DNA of 64,000 bases, taken from contig OX578284.1 of the NCBI GenBank assembly GCA_951217055.1, positions 44,295,467 through 44,359,466 on the forward strand, given 5' to 3'. Positions within the stretch are counted from its first letter, which is position 1, and each line of letters begins with the position of its first letter. The translations under genes were made by a program, and so were the position numbers. Shown here piece by piece: positions 10,906-20,408 of the stretch. This DNA comes from Gerris lacustris. Lineage: Eukaryota > Arthropoda > Insecta > Hemiptera > Gerridae. The notes under the pieces are model-generated. The model was given only the letters and a program-made list of their open reading frames with translations, did not search any database and had not been told where the DNA came from.

Positions 10906-11464
10906 TATATAAAAATTTGTTTAAAAGGTGCACACGCAGTCTGCCAACATGTAACTGTAACTTTGTTTGTTGTAAAATTATAAAAACAGTTTATGTTATG
11001 TGTGTGATAAACAACACCTCAAAATTGTTGTTGATATCTGTCAGGTTATGTTTATAGGTTATATAGGTTAGGTTATTATCTGTCAGGTTATGTTTCCCCC
11101 ACGCTCTGGCCTTGGCCACAGTGGGGTAGTAGTTTACAAATGATGATTTTTATTTTATTTTGTTCATTGCAAATGCGTATTGTAAATAAATATAATATTT
11201 ATTATTATGCGAATATACCTATAATCAAAACAATGTGTCGCCATTGTTGTTTTTATTTTAGTTTTCGGACGGAACAACAATTTTTGTAAAATGGTTTTAG
11301 ACTATAATATTGTTATTATTATTATTTTATTTTTATAAAAAAAATCACTTCTTAAAATTTTTTAAAAATACTTTATCCACGTCTACCTTGTTACTATATA
11401 CAGTAACAAGGTAGTAGTAAGATATATCTACTATATAGAGTATATATGTATTACTATAAAATGT
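10906..11464. other. No gene recognised
   Basis: Contains several AGGTTATGTTTATAGGTTA-like short repeats near 11040-11095 and otherwise AT-rich sequence. Confidence 0.45.
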
Positions 11465-13832
11465 ATTGTGACAGCGAAAAATTCAATCTTGAGATTTTTG
11501 TGTTGAGATTATTGTGCCTTCTAGATTCTAATAATATCGACGTTTAATGCAAGTCAGAAGTGCGTCAACAGGTAAGCCTTTTGCTAACCAAATATTTACA
11601 GTCGAGTCAGCGACAGAAAAATTGAGGAATTAAATCGGAGAGTTTTGATATTTGTTGATGTATATTGACAAATAGGTTGTCAATAATGTCATAAGTTTCA
11701 TATTTATTTTATTACAGAATTAATCAAATACACTTTTATTAAGTTGATACTATAAGGCTCTTCAATGGCGACGAGTGAAGAAGAGAACCCACAATTCAAT
11801 GACCAACCTGAGGTTGAAAATATTTATAGGAATTTTAAAAAAATACGATCAAGTTTAAAAGGACAAATGACGAGAATAAAAATTATTTGGAGCAGACTGT
11901 CAATCCACAATTAGGAGTGATTAAAATAAGAGGTGATAATTTAGACCAATTATAGAATAAATTTTTAGATCTACAAGATAATATTGAAGCCTTGTTTGAT
12001 GAAGATCAAGTACCACTAAATGAGCAAACTATGCGACAGGAAATTGAAGATATATATTATAGTGCAAAAGAACAGCAGGAAAAGCTTACGCCTAAAGAAG
12101 CAGAGAGAACTGATAAAATGGGCAATCACAGGGATAACCAAACAACACCAACAGCAAATACTGCTTTTCTACCTATTCAGAAAGACGAAACCCTAACAAA
12201 TTTCATAAACAGGTTAGAAGTATTCATACAATTAAAAAATAATTTGGACCCTAAGACCAAGGCTTTAACATTATTGCATGCACTCACACCGAGAATCTAC
12301 CAAAAACTGTACGACAGTTGTGCACCAGGAGATCCGAAAAAAAAGTCATACGAGGAAATAATAGAATTATTAAAAGAGTACCTTGAACCTCACCAAAGTG
12401 TATGGGTGAGGCAACACAAATTTATTTCGTGATTACAAAACTTAGAGGAGCCTGTTATTGAATATGCGGCGGAACTGAGAAAACTCACGTCGCATTGTCA
12501 ATTTAAATGTGAATGTAAAAAATCGGTGGCAGAACTATTGTTAAAAATGCAGTTCATAAGGGGCATACGAGATTCAGAGATAAGGGGAAAACTGTTATTA
12601 GAAAATGAGAATATGTCCTTTGCAAGTCTTATGAAAACAGCAAATGCGATGGAATTAGCTAAGAAAGAAAATGATGAAATTGGCACGAAGCGAACAACAA
12701 ACATAAGTACATTTCAAATAAGAAATGCAAAAACTGGGAAAGAGTACAAAACTACAAACAAACAAGGCACAACGGAAGAAACAACACCAGGGTCAAGCAG
12801 GCAAAATGCTTTACAGGAACAATTTGATAAGTTGAAAGGTAAATGCATTAGATGTACAAGCAGATTTCATAGAGCTAACGAATGCCATCACCATAAAAGC
12901 ACCTGCAATTTTTGCGGTAGAGAAGGTCATATTCAGATCGCTTGCTGTCGGAAAAATATTAAAGAGGCAGCAACGATTCATCAAAATGAAGGAGAAGAGA
13001 GTGACGAAAATATTTATGAAATAAAACGCATCACGAATAACACTTCTGATAAATTTATGTTGCAGATAAACATTGAAGGTAGGCAAACAAAAATGGAATT
13101 AGACACGGGCGCTGCGCTTAGCACGATCTCACAGCAAGAGTACAAGAAATTGAACTTAAAACAAAAAATAACGAAGACATCAGGGAGTTGCAAACGTATA
13201 CTGGGGAAAGGATAAAACCAATCGGAGCAGTTCTGGTAGAAATTACTTTTAAGGGCATGACGTTTTTAGGGAAATTATACATTATAAAAGCGAACGTGGA
13301 CACAATCCTAGGAAGAGATTGGTTAAGAGAGATGAACTTAGATTGGGCCGACATAAAGATGCTGAAAACGCAGTCTAAAACACATGCATTAAATAAGTTG
13401 TTTGAGAAATATGCACCGGTATTTGAGGAAGGAGTAGAACAAATTCCAATCCTAGAAGGACATTATTATTTACAACATGGGGCGAAACCAATCTATTGCA
13501 AATCAAGATTAGTGCAATACGCCAGGCGGAAGAAAATTGAAGAAATTGGACAAAGGGTACAAGCGAGAAATTATGCAGTCGCAGAGGGAAAGAAATGGCA
13601 TTTTGGACATATCGTTGGAAAAGAACGAAATGCCCAATACATTTTAAAAATGAACACTGTAAAAGTATGGAGAATACATGCGGAGCAGATACGGGGGACT
13701 AGTTATAGGAGGGGAGATACTGAAGTATATTTACAAATAGGTTGTCAATAGTGTCATAAGTTTCATATTTATTTTATTACAGAATTAATCAAATACATTT
13801 TTATTAAGTTGATACTATAAGACTCTTCATTT
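11465..13832 (+). pseudogene. Internally deleted, frameshifted Ty3/Gypsy-type LTR retrotransposon
   Basis: A 5' LTR ends about 11764 and is followed by a TGGCGACGAGTG primer-binding-like site that overlaps a short gag start (ATG at 11765). The gag frame resumes at 11992, has a TGA at 12430, and continues to about 13180. It carries two zinc knuckles (about 12850-12945, one of CCHC type: CNFCGREGHIQIAC) and the protease active site DTGAA near 13099. After a frameshift near 13185 the pol frame gives the second half of the protease, a short reverse transcriptase N-terminal piece, then jumps directly to an integrase C-terminal tail (about 13560-13700). Most of RT, RNase H and the integrase core are missing. 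The last ~97 bp of the LTR (AAATAGGTTGTCAATA.TGTC to the CTCTTCA end) recur at 13735-13832 as a truncated 3' LTR. It is non-autonomous. Confidence 0.8.
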
Positions 13833-13984
13833 GTCATAGTTGTTTATTGATGGAAATGATTATTATCAAGTCTTGAAAGTTCTGAGGAAAGCATTAACAA
13901 TAAGAGAAAAACATTTTTATTAAGCTAAGAAAATATCAGACTGCTTACGTATATGGACTGGCACTTTTTTATATTGTTACGCCC

Positions 13985-14240
13985 TTAATAAAAAAAAACA
14001 AAAAACAAAAAAAAACAGAGGGTAGTTACAATCTAAAGAAGGTGTAAGGAATGTTCATCTTTAGACTGTTACTCCCCTTATAGAAACAGAAGTGAGACAT
14101 TCCTTTGTCCGAAAGTACATTGGACTAAACATCCCTTTGTCTTAATAGTAATTTAGACATAGGACTTTATAAATAATTATACCTATCCATTTATATTCTA
14201 AAAAAAACATAGGGGAGTAACAAACTAATGAACCTATGGA
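13985..14240 (+). mobile_element. MITE family A copy
   Basis: Contains TACAATCTAAAGAAGGTGTA, CTTTAGACTGTTACTCCCC and TTCCTTTGTCC.AAAGTACATTG in family order. The left end is degenerate and followed by an A-rich tract; the right end is AGGGGAGTAACAAACTAATG. Confidence 0.75.
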
Positions 14241-14765
14241 CTTTTGAAGTAAAATTTATCAAACATATTTCTAATGCAAAAACTTCTAAATCATTGAATT
14301 TAAGTTAGTAGGTAAGAAGTGAATTTAATTTAATTCTTCAATGGAACGACTAATTTAAACTTCTTATTTAGTCTAATTAACTGTATTAGTTGTTCTTTGA
14401 TATCGATAAAAGATAATTATAAACGTAAACTCGATATAAAGATATTCTTGGAAGCGGAAGCTGCTTGAGGAATCTTAAAAGACCCCAATGAATCGAAATG
14501 AAACAGCAATAAGTCTCAAAATTATATTTAGTATCAATTTATTCATTTATTTAGAGCTTAATAAGTTTGATGAAGTCAAAAGTTATTTATATTAAATCGA
14601 CTAATTAATAATTTATTGTTACTTTTGATTAAAGATTCTTTATACTTTTATTTATACTATTTTTTATTATTATTCTGAATTAAGTCAAGTAGCTAGCTTA
14701 GAACCATACTAATTAATTCTAGTTTCGAAGGGAACATATAAATAATATGTTAACATATATATATT
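14241..14765. other. No gene recognised
   Basis: AT-rich, no signal supported. Confidence 0.45.
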
Positions 14766-15245
14766 AGCAAAATACTGTGTTTGCACACTGCAATTTGCTA
14801 CACAATTTTGTGTAAGTGAGAGACACCAAGGGATGTGCCACGGAAAAATGGCACATAGGAACTGTTCCAACATCAGACTTACGTCATCAAGATGTTGGCT
14901 CGGCATTACGCCATGTCCTGCATCGCTTCGTCGCGTCCGACTCATCAGGGGCCCAACGATACCCCCCCCCCCCCCCAACTCTGGACCTATATCAGACCAA
15001 GAAGATCAGATATGGGACTTATCAGAGACGAGCGTGCTCTCACACCACCACATTTGCCTGGCTGGCAAAACACATTAGCAAAATACTGTGTTTGCACACT
15101 GCAATTAGCTACACAATTTTGTGTAAGTGAGAGACACCAAGGGATGTGGCAAGGAAAAATGGCTCATAGGAACTGTTCCAACATCAGACTTACGTCATCA
15201 AGATGTTGTCTCGGCATTACGCAATGTCCTGCATTGTTTGGTTTA
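14766..15245 (+). repeat. Diverged direct duplication of ~165 bp (offset ~308 bp)
   Basis: AGCAAAATACTGTGTTTGCA through CATCAAGATGTTG.CTCGGC at 14766-14910 recurs at 15074-15220 with few changes. The spacer contains a poly-C tract at about 14961-14975. The open frames across it are in three frames at once and not credible as genes. Confidence 0.75.
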
Positions 15246-15414
15246 ACATATTATAAATAATACGTTTAAAAATAGTCTGCTAATTGGCAAGGCACCTAGT
15301 GTCCATTCGGCCTATAAGTGGGGACTTATGATTATACGAGTAAAATAAAGAATAGTAATCCAAATATTTTAGTTTATGATAAAAGCTCTATTTAGTTGCT
15401 AGTAAAACTGTTAT

Positions 15415-15652
15415 GGCGTACTTCTTTAGATTGCTACGTCCCTTATAAAGAAAACAGAGGGGAGTAACAATCTAAAGAAGGTGTACAAAATGTTCTTCTT
15501 TAGACTGTTACTCCCCTTATAAAACCAAAAGTGGGATATTTCTTTGTCCCAAAGTACATTGGACTAAACATCACAACTGTCTTAATAGATATTTAGTTAA
15601 AGTATATATATTCTAAAAAAATTCAGGGTGTAACAATTTGAGGAAGTACCGC
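15415..15652 (+). mobile_element. MITE family A copy
   Basis: Starts GGCGTACTTCTTTAGATTGC and ends TTTGAGGAAGTACCG, giving inverted ends. It has the full internal hairpin GGGGAGTAACAATCTAAAG and the GATATTTCTTTGTCCC block. Confidence 0.8.
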
Positions 15653-16485
15653 TGTTATTTAGTTGCTACTAAGAATATGTAATGTGCAAGCTCCAGAGGA
15701 AGCAATTAAGGTTGATATTAAAATGGGACCATCTATTGGCAACCTTTGTCATAATTTTCATCAAAATTAGACAAGTTTTTATAATAAGGGCGACCTGAAA
15801 AAATGTTGATGTTAAGCTAGACCAAAAGCGTGTCCTGATAACGAAAAAGCATTTTCGTAAAGGTAACTTTTGATTTGAAAATTGCTTACAACGTTGGGAG
15901 TTACCTACGGTAAGCATAAGCTCCAATGGAACAATACTGAAGTTAATGACTTAAGTGAAATAATATAAATAAATCAATTTAGTCAGCATACAAGTCTTTT
16001 CAAAGTTCTTTTTAAGAAAAATTAACTTTATCTACTCACGGCAGCAAAATTAGGCATTGTTGTACTGTTTTCAATCTAAAAAATTACATTGGCTTGATTC
16101 TTTTGTAACATGTCAAAAAACACGTAGCAAAATATCTAAGTGCCAGCAAAATAACAGGCTGAAAGTATTAAGAATAGGTTACTACATCGCAGGTTATGAA
16201 CTCCCACATTGTTCATTTTTATATATTTTTTTAAGCGTAATATTCTGCTAAATATTTATATCTTTTTCCAAAATACATACCTTTAAAAATTATAATGAAA
16301 CAAATTTTGTTATTTTACAGAGATTATTAAAATAAACGCTATAATTGAGATAAAAAAAAGCTGTTAATAAACAAAAGTGGCAACACTGATTTATTTGCCT
16401 TTTTTTTGTTTTAACTTGACTACTTTCGAATTTTTACAACTTTCATTTCTTTAAATCAAAAAATATTTGTAATTGTTAAATGGTA
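15653..16485. other. No gene recognised
   Basis: Short frames at 15669-15926 (-) and 16057-16251 (+) show no motif. AT-rich. Confidence 0.4.
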
Positions 16486-16491
16486 ATAGTA

Positions 16492-17062
16492 CATTACGCG
16501 TCGAGTGCGGAAAGTAGCATTTTGCATGTGAGTGTGGAGTTTGCACCCGAGCGACAGCGAGGGTAGAAAAACCACACGAGCAATGGAAAATGCCGTTTTT
16601 GCACGAGTTGCGTACCGTACTTTATCTACAATTGTTAGATTTAAATAATAAATACAAAAAAAATAAACTTGCTGTTTGTAAGTTCGTATCTCTCTCTTGA
16701 TAAAGATGGCATTAATTCTTAAGTTGTATTTTTTGCCAAATAAATTATTTCATGAGGAGTATTATTCTCCATATTTTCGTCAAAGTTTCTTGATTCACTC
16801 ATTGTATTTCACTAAAACCTCGATAAACAGTTACTTTAATAAAAGAACAGCAAATTAGTTTTGTTAAATGTAAACAAACTCGCTAATCGTGCGTAAAGCT
16901 GAAGAATTCCTCTTCTTTACCGCCCTAGGGTGGCAAAGAAGAGTAATTCTTCAGAACTATGAGACGCGCATGCGCAATGAATACAAGTACGTAAAGAATC
17001 ACTTTCTACGCATCTAAACAGAGATACAATGTTTATATTTCGTATCAATCGTAGATGAAATT
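16492..17062 (-). repeat. Interspersed repeat family B, copy 2, with ~52-bp hairpin
   Basis: Same orientation as copy 3 (40089-40668). Contains the palindromic end (ACGCGTCGAGTGCGGAAAG to GTACTTTATCTAC) and the decayed N-terminal frame on the minus strand from the ATG near 16802 (MSESRN start, in-frame stop later). It also has a near-perfect hairpin at 16903-16954 whose loop-proximal arms read CCGCCC and GGGTGG. Confidence 0.7.
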
Positions 17063-17181
17063 ATATGTTATTTAAAAAATCTTTAGTGTAATTTTTCTGC
17101 CGTTAGTAGAGATAAAATATTGGATGTAACTATGGAGCAAAGGAAACATTCCTGACTTGTTTAAAGATTACCTGCTTCGGT

Positions 17182-17187
17182 TACACC
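17182..17187. repeat. Polinton target-site duplication, left (TACACC)
   Basis: Exactly repeated at 33752-33757. Six-base duplications are the norm for Polinton/Maverick integration. Confidence 0.95.
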
Positions 17188-17692
17188 AGTAGCATATATA
17201 GGGGACGCTACCTCGCAGGAGGAAGGAGGGGGCGTGGCCTGTGTCGACTTTGACGTTGACCACGCCCCCAATGGCGATTTTGGCCCCGCCCCCGGGGTTG
17301 ATTTTGTCCAATTGGCGATGTTGGCCCCGCCCCTATGTTGATTTTAGGTCAATTGTGTATTTTGGCCCCGCCCCCAGTTTTGATTTTAGTTTGATTGGCG
17401 ATTTTGGCCACGCCCCCGAGGCACGCTCGTTGATATTAGCCCTGCCTTGGTGTCGATTTCAACCCTTATTTCCATTGATTTTGGAGACGGTTTCGATTAC
17501 GAGCTCAATGGCGAGCTCGGTGGGCGATAACGTTCTCCTGATTGGACTTTGGAAAAATGGAGGGGAGGGCTTTAAGAGGAAAAAAAAAATGGCGAGGCTG
17601 GCTCTAATTAATCCTGTTTGGTTTTGTTATACATAATGTGTTGGGTTTACCACCTGTTCAGTGTCGAAATTGGACACTCCTCTGTGCTTTTA
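17188..17692 (+). repeat. Polinton left terminal inverted repeat with 41-bp GC-box array
   Basis: Positions 17188 to about 17568 appear identical to the inverse of 33751 to about 33375. Further in, similarity continues with mismatches and a ~32-bp indel to about 17692. The repeat contains GGCCCCGCCCC-type boxes at 17282, 17323, 17364 and 17406, spaced 41-42 bp, plus related boxes at 17229 and 17260. The 131-codon frame that crosses it is present in both arms only because the arms are copies. Confidence 0.9.
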
Positions 17693-17827
17693 TTGGCCCA
17701 AGATTTTCGAGCTCAAGGTCGATTTTGCGATTACATATTCAGTTTGACCCTCCCTGATAAATATTAATAGGACATTATTTTTTAAATTAAAAATAAATAG
17801 CCAACACAATAATTTTTTAATAAAATA

Positions 17828-17833
17828 TTTATT
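17828..17833 (-). terminator. Polyadenylation signal AATAAA for paralog L
   Basis: AATAAA on the minus strand about 31 nt after the stop codon of the leftmost gene. It may also end longer minus-strand transcripts. Confidence 0.6.
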
Positions 17834-17863
17834 AAATTCTCTAAAATAATAAAAAATTATTTT

Positions 17864-18373
17864 TTACAATGACTTATAATATGTAAATGGAGGTGCAGAT
17901 GCCGATCGTACTGCTCTTGTATTTTCTTCAGGTCCATTCTGCATTGAGAGAGTATTTGTTTCAACGTCGCTAAATGAAATTTTGGCCATATTTCCTTGCA
18001 TTCCTTTGTATTTTAGCAGCATGTTAGGAGCAGCATTGTAGATTGCTATAGCTTCTTCGTCGATTTTGTCAACAAAACGCGGTGGCAGGAATGTATCTAC
18101 ATCTTCTTCATTATAGTTGAATGTTGCAACGAGAGCAGGTCCAAATGGAGCTGTTTTCACCAGTTTTAATGATCGTATAAAATAAGATTTATCCTTGTCA
18201 AGGTACTTAAGACGAATGTTTCTTCTAAAAATGTTTCCTTGATTGAGCCTTGCCGAGAGGGACATGTTGTTGTTGTTATGTGATGTTAGTTGGGAGACGA
18301 GTCGGTCGAATTTAATATTTCGAGGTAAAGTAGAGGTGGATCGAAGTGAACTTAATCCTTTATGATTGGTCAT
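17864..18373 (-). CDS. Small Polinton protein, paralog L (possible OB-fold ssDNA-binding family)
   Basis: A 169-aa frame. An upstream in-frame TTG at 18406 exists but the first ATG is at 18373. The core (about residues 37-125) aligns without gaps over its first ~40 residues with paralog R at 32072-32643. The two share LNQ, DK.YF, a lysine-rich strand, FG..L.AT, FLP.R, EE..A.YN and KISF. This strand-rich pattern with FLP.R and a terminal K-[IV]-S-F recalls a widespread arthropod mobile-element family that I suspect is an OB-fold single-strand DNA-binding protein; that function is inference. The N-terminal 36 residues and a ~45-residue Ser/Asn/Pro-rich tail are absent from paralog R. TATA (ATATAAAC at 18440-18433) lies about 31 bp upstream of a TCTGT initiator at 18410-18406, giving a leader near 35 nt. 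Confidence 0.7.
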   Translation of the reverse strand: MTNHKGLSSLRSTSTLPRNIKFDRLVSQLTSHNNNNMSLSARLNQGNIFRRNIRLKYLDKDKSYFIRSLKLVKTAPFGPALVATFNYNEEDVDTFLPPRFVDKIDEEAIAIYNAAPNMLLKYKGMQGNMAKISFSDVETNTLSMQNGPEENTRAVRSASAPPFTYYKSL

Positions 18374-18405
18374 GGCGATGATTACTCGCCTGTTGGCAAA
18401 ATGCA

Positions 18406-18440
18406 ACAGATAAGAATCAAGTCAGTCAAATTGTTTATAT
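18406..18440 (-). promoter_or_regulatory. Core promoter of paralog L (TATA plus TCTGT)
   Basis: ATATAAAC and a TCTGT initiator variant about 31 bp apart on the minus strand, 35 nt ahead of the ATG at 18373. Confidence 0.5.
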
Positions 18441-18478
18441 TTAGCTGTTGTAGCGGTGGGGGTGAAATTATTCCAATC

Positions 18479-18781
18479 CTACAGGTATAGATTGCGAAGT
18501 CCTCTTTGAATCTGGTCAAGCCTTATAGCACAATAACAACAATCGCAGGTGTCAGGTCCACACTTGCAGCTTGGATTGCTCCAAATACAGTTTGCATAGT
18601 GCTTGTAAGCTGAGTCTCCAACTCGTTGTTTGCTCTCTTTAGAATATTCTTCGAGTTTTCTCACCTCCTTGTCAATCTTGATAAATGTACTTGCACGAGC
18701 GTCGCTGATGTGAATTGATGGGTAGTCCTTTAGATATCGCAAATATAGGGGATCGGACTGTAATGCTTTAAGCTCTTCCAT
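18479..18781 (-). CDS. Unknown 100-aa protein with C-terminal cysteine cluster
   Basis: Starts at an ATG 27 bp after the stop of the neighbouring 179-aa gene. The first two thirds are charged and helical-looking (KEVRKLEEYSKESKQ). The last third has six cysteines within about 20 residues (CIWSNPSCKCG then CDCCYC), suggesting a zinc-binding module. It contains no transmembrane segment. TCAGT at 18798-18794 lies 15 nt upstream of the ATG, with an AT-rich TATA-like stretch about 30 bp further up. I do not recognise the family. Its place in the compact minus-strand array, with no overlap and intact frame, supports a real gene. Confidence 0.65.
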   Translation of the reverse strand: MEELKALQSDPLYLRYLKDYPSIHISDARASTFIKIDKEVRKLEEYSKESKQRVGDSAYKHYANCIWSNPSCKCGPDTCDCCYCAIRLDQIQRGLRNLYL

Positions 18782-18807
18782 GACTCATTAATGACTGACT
18801 GTGATTC

Positions 18808-19347
18808 CTATTTATCAAATTGTAATAAAGTTTCCATATCGAAATCATCAATGTTTGCTGATATCATTTCAGACTGCACTGGCTCAGGTGTCGAGGCTTT
18901 ACTAAGAGTAATCAGGTCTAGAGCACGAGTTATTTGCTTAAGTTGATCTAAGATAGACAGGGTTTCGGTAGATGTCAAGGTAATAGATTCAGGCTGACGA
19001 GACAACAAAGAGTCTAACCAAGTCGCTCGGTATGAAAAATCGGTCTGAATATTTTTTGTAGACTGATGGACTTTCAAAATGAGTTGACCACCAACAATTG
19101 AAAAATCCAAAGACTGTTCACCTGCCTTCCTCTTCTTACAGCTCTCAATACGTCTAATTTGCTCTTTTAATTCTGCTGCTCTCTGCACCACCAAAGACCA
19201 ATCAGAAATTGTTATAAAAAAATGCTGTTGCCTACCTTCTAAACTGCGGATGAGGATAATCGGCGCACCTTTTCTAGTCAGTCCAACAATAAGACATTTC
19301 TTATTCGACTCCAGCAAAAAGGTCCAGGTTAATGTTAAGTGTTCCAT
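18808..19347 (-). CDS. Unknown 179-aa Polinton protein sharing a promoter module with PolB
   Basis: Intact frame from an ATG at 19347. The N-terminal half reads as alternating strands followed by SDWSLVVQRAAELKEQI. It then has a basic patch (SCKKRKAG), a second strand block (LDFSIVGGQLILKV) and an acidic tail (about 165-179). The strand-strand-W-helix pattern is faintly like PC4-type ssDNA-binding coactivators; this is weak inference. Its promoter has TATAAAA at 19424-19418 and, just upstream, a GCCACTCCTTAAAG / CACGAG / ATGCAT cluster. The same words recur in the divergent promoter of PolB and paralog R, so joint regulation with replication genes is plausible. No homolog is recognised with confidence. 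Confidence 0.65.
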   Translation of the reverse strand: MEHLTLTWTFLLESNKKCLIVGLTRKGAPIILIRSLEGRQQHFFITISDWSLVVQRAAELKEQIRRIESCKKRKAGEQSLDFSIVGGQLILKVHQSTKNIQTDFSYRATWLDSLLSRQPESITLTSTETLSILDQLKQITRALDLITLSKASTPEPVQSEMISANIDDFDMETLLQFDK

Positions 19348-19417
19348 GACTTCAAACCAACTGGATGGGTAAGAAAATGGAATAGAGTGTAAATGTCCAG
19401 AGTGTGAGGAATTCCGG

Positions 19418-19470
19418 TTTTATAAAAACAGGTTGCCACTCCTTAAAGACTATCACGAGTTCAATGCATG
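19418..19470 (-). promoter_or_regulatory. Promoter of the 179-aa gene with shared module
   Basis: TATAAAA on the minus strand at 19424-19418. Upstream lies GCCACTCCTTAAAG (plus-strand reading, 19435-19448), CACGAGT (from 19454) and ATGCAT (19464-19469). The first 14-mer is identical to 31911-31924 in the PolB divergent promoter. Confidence 0.6.
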
Positions 19471-19484
19471 TATGCAAGTGGTTA

Positions 19485-20396
19485 TTAACCTTCTAGATCT
19501 TTCAAGGGTATCCACTCTGTTGACTGTAATCCAAGCCACTTGACTAAAGCCTTTTTATTTTTACGACGAATCACACGTTCGATCAAATAATAACCAGGAT
19601 ATTGAGTTTTCATCAACTCCTCCTCATAAAACTTGCCTGAAATCAGTTGTCCGCTCGAATCTGTCAAATTGTACATAGGTACGTTACGCATAAACACCTG
19701 GTTCACCTGAAACTGCTCATTTGTCCAATTGGGCATATAACCCTTGGTAAAAAGGTGTTTGTGCTTGCTGATTCGGACCCAATCTCCAACAGCAAACTTA
19801 GGCTTGCGATTGCTTTCTCTCTTATTAAGTCTGTCTAGAATAAGAGCTTCATGTTTCTTGGTAACATCTATAGGTCTCATGTTTATGCTGCGATGTTTAC
19901 GACGATTGTATGTGTCCACCAAACTGTCAACATGATTAACCCACTTGTAGGCTCCGATAGTGCTAAAGTGTCGCCACATCATCTCTTTGAGAGTGCGGTT
20001 AAATCTTTCTATAATAGTTGCCTTAAGAGGGCTGTAAGTGAAATAATGACGCACTTGATTGTTCTTTAACATTGATTGAAAATCAGAGCCCATAAATTCC
20101 AATCCTTTGTCTGTTTGTAACAGGGCTGGAGTTAGTCCTGATTCTTTAAATATAGCTGCCATTTTCGCTGCAACCTCTTTACTAGTTTTTCTTTTTAGAG
20201 GTTTTGCCCAAGCCCTCTTGGACCCGCAGTCGATAACAGTGAGTAAATAACGAAATCCACGTTCGGGTACTGTCATCTCAACCAAATCTGCCTCCCATTT
20301 GTCTGTAAGAACTCCTTTAATTATGACTTGACTTCTAGGAAAGCGTCTTCGAGCTGGTGCATGGATCTCGCGAACAAGTTCTTCCTTAACGGTCAT
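19485..20396 (-). CDS. int: Polinton integrase (rve, DDE) with C-terminal chromodomain
   Basis: A 303-aa retroviral-type integrase that would insert the linear element and create the 6-bp duplication. The catalytic triad is D37 (WEADLVEM), D96 (LLQTDKGLEF) and E130 (KATIIERFNRTLK), with 33 residues between the second D and the E. The N-terminal HAPARRRFPR motif is the usual Polinton lead-in. A basic SH3-like region (KPKFAVGDWVRI) precedes a chromodomain at about 266-303 (YYLIERVI.. to KWLGLQSTEWIPL). Such chromodomains are known to guide chromoviral integrases to histone marks, so chromatin-guided insertion is likely. A GTG three codons upstream is not needed: TCAGT at 20408-20404 lies 10 nt before the ATG, directly after the stop of the preceding gene. 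Intact. Confidence 0.93.
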   Translation of the reverse strand: MTVKEELVREIHAPARRRFPRSQVIIKGVLTDKWEADLVEMTVPERGFRYLLTVIDCGSKRAWAKPLKRKTSKEVAAKMAAIFKESGLTPALLQTDKGLEFMGSDFQSMLKNNQVRHYFTYSPLKATIIERFNRTLKEMMWRHFSTIGAYKWVNHVDSLVDTYNRRKHRSINMRPIDVTKKHEALILDRLNKRESNRKPKFAVGDWVRISKHKHLFTKGYMPNWTNEQFQVNQVFMRNVPMYNLTDSSGQLISGKFYEEELMKTQYPGYYLIERVIRRKNKKALVKWLGLQSTEWIPLKDLEG

Positions 20397-20403
20397 GATT
20401 CGC

Positions 20404-20408
20404 ACTGA
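20404..20408 (-). promoter_or_regulatory. TCAGT initiator of integrase
   Basis: Arthropod-type initiator one base past the upstream gene's stop codon (20411-20409). The leader is about 10 nt. No strong TATA at -30; a TCTATATTGG lies near -40. Confidence 0.5.

Noticed and set aside
10457..10912. 151-codon frame
   Set aside because: Second half is a family E repeat unit; no domain.
11035..11100. Telomere-like AGGTTAGGTTA words
   Set aside because: Only about two TTAGG units amid imperfect GGTTAT repeats; not an interstitial telomere array.
14816..15260. Three overlapping plus-strand frames of 81-122 codons
   Set aside because: Arise from a duplicated non-coding segment and a poly-C tract; all three frames open at once.
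17241..17636. 131-codon frame in the left TIR, matched by 112 codons in the right TIR
   Set aside because: Frame is produced by the 41-bp GC-box repeats; identity between arms is explained by TIR copying, and there is no promoter or motif.
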